Below, piece by piece: positions 63,106-64,000 of a stretch of 64,000 bases of DNA (positions within the stretch are counted from its first letter, which is position 1; every line of letters starts with the position of its first letter). The position numbers and the translations under genes were made by a program. Source of the stretch: Schistocephalus solidus (taxonomy: Eukaryota > Platyhelminthes > Cestoda > Diphyllobothriidea > Diphyllobothriidae); contig WEDG01001338.1 in the NCBI GenBank assembly GCA_017591395.1, positions 124,001-188,000 of the forward strand, given 5' to 3'. The notes under the pieces are model-generated. The model did not search any database and had not been told where the DNA came from. It saw only the letters and a list, made by a program, of their open reading frames with translations.

Positions 63106-63734
63106 AGTCTGTTCCTTGACACTATTGTCGGGCTGTTGCCTTAGTTGAGGTTGAAGACGACACAAAATATCTCTCAAATGAGATGACTCTTAAATCTACA
63201 ATATGTGGTCATCGACGCTAGAGGACAGAACGAGCAGGTCTTAGCAAATACGCTGTCGCAGAACGCAACTCGTGGTGCAGCCCTATACGCGACATCTCTA
63301 GGGCTGACTACATCATGAATGAGGACGGCCATATCGAATGCAAGAAAGTAAGGAACCAACATTTGACGTATTAAGTAAGTAAGGAAGAGGAGGAGGAGGA
63401 GGAGGAGTAGGAGGAGGAACAACGCCGGGTTAAACGTGTCACCCAACCCCAGTCCTGACACGGAGGACTGGGGCGATGTGGGGCCAATCTAAAAACGAGC
63501 AACCTTACTCGCAGGTGATTCGCGTTAAGCACTACGAAAGAAATAACATTGATTTTCAACTTCTTCGTCCATCAAAGTTGGTATAACGACAAAATTACGA
63601 CAGGAGTCCCGGCGATTGAGGAAATGAGACCAGCGGGAGGTCCTTTTACAAACTTTTCGGCGAACCGACTGTGATATACGCGAGTGAACACGTGAACGCG
63701 TGCGCTCGCGATGTGAGCTCACACGTATTTCTGT
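63106..63734. other. No gene recognised; (GAG)n tract at 63,382-63,420
   Basis: A short GGA-type microsatellite (63,385-63,419) is the only clear feature. Minus-strand frames through it give poly-Leu or poly-Ser and are not genes. Confidence 0.4.
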
Positions 63735-64000
63735 CGATTTTGACAAGGTCTACCGTGTGCTCCAAAGCATGGTGGTGCAGGGACGCTGACTTGCGTGTGA
63801 TTTAGTTTTAAGTGATAGTAGACTTGCGATGCAGCTACCGCACTCTCTCTTCCCCTACCCCACCTGAGTCCAGTGTCATGATGCAGTCAAGAATACTGGA
63901 GGCGGGAGACGGCGCAGGTGGCTGGCGCGACCGGAGACGCCCTTGAGCATGCCACCGCACCTGGCTCGGATTCCACGGCGTAGGAGTGCCAAAAGAGGCC
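63735..64000 (-). repeat. Zinc-finger LINE 3' tail, minus strand, cut by window end
   Basis: Reverse complement of the tail end: GACAAGGTCTACCGTGTGCTC (63,742), then GCAGCTACCGCACTCTCTC (63,830) and CGCAGGTGGCTGGCGCGACC (63,912). Continues past the window edge. Confidence 0.8.

Overview
This is repeat-rich animal nuclear DNA. It is almost certainly from a flatworm, most likely a large-genome tapeworm of the Diphyllobothriidea (Spirometra, Dibothriocephalus or Schistocephalus type). The reasons are spliced metazoan genes with introns from 36 nt to 11 kb, and a TE mix of CR1 LINEs, zinc-finger-tailed APE-type LINEs, Penelope-like elements (PLEs), tRNA-derived SINEs and a mariner relic. The species call is inference.

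Three host genes can be supported, all on the minus strand. (1) At 4,458-5,240 are four consecutive exons of an ankyrin-repeat protein resembling ANKRD10, separated by introns of 36-39 nt. (2) At 25,694-57,849 is a complete seven-exon DHRS12-like short-chain dehydrogenase/reductase gene. Every splice phase fits and the coding sequence is 987 nt (328 aa). Its exons total under 1 kb in 32 kb, and most of the TEs in the right half of the window lie in its introns. (3) At 58,161-59,002 is the terminal coding exon of GTF2F1 (TFIIF alpha, RAP74) with its C-terminal winged helix. Its stop is only 311 nt upstream of the DHRS12 start, and an acceptor-like AG sits 3 nt before the DHRS12 ATG.

The rest is mobile-element sediment. 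A decayed APE-type LINE lies at 6.4-9.5 kb and a CR1 3' fragment at 13.5-14.3 kb. A SINE palindrome and tandem array (17.6-18.9 kb) abuts a nearly complete PLE (18.98-21.84 kb) that sits in a (TA)n tract and carries an inverted copy of its own 3' end. A long CR1 element on the minus strand fills DHRS12 intron 5 (27.25-32.05 kb). A young LINE family with an APE endonuclease, an RT and five C-terminal C2H2-type fingers is present in at least six copies (15, 23, 35, 38.7-44.1, 50-53 and 53.7-56.8 kb). Solo copies of its ~0.9 kb 3' tail lie at 46.6, 60.4 and 63.7 kb. The copy at 38.7-43.2 kb is nearly intact, and most of its breaks are one-base differences, several in homopolymer runs.

The most notable signals beyond the genes are five hammerhead-ribozyme-like motifs with identical 31-nt spacing in PLE ends of at least three sequence types, TA-microsatellite association of the PLEs, a trinucleotide microsatellite bracketed by inverted SINE heads, a zinc-finger block duplicated in tandem inside one LINE copy, and the tight GTF2F1-DHRS12 spacing, which suggests an operon.
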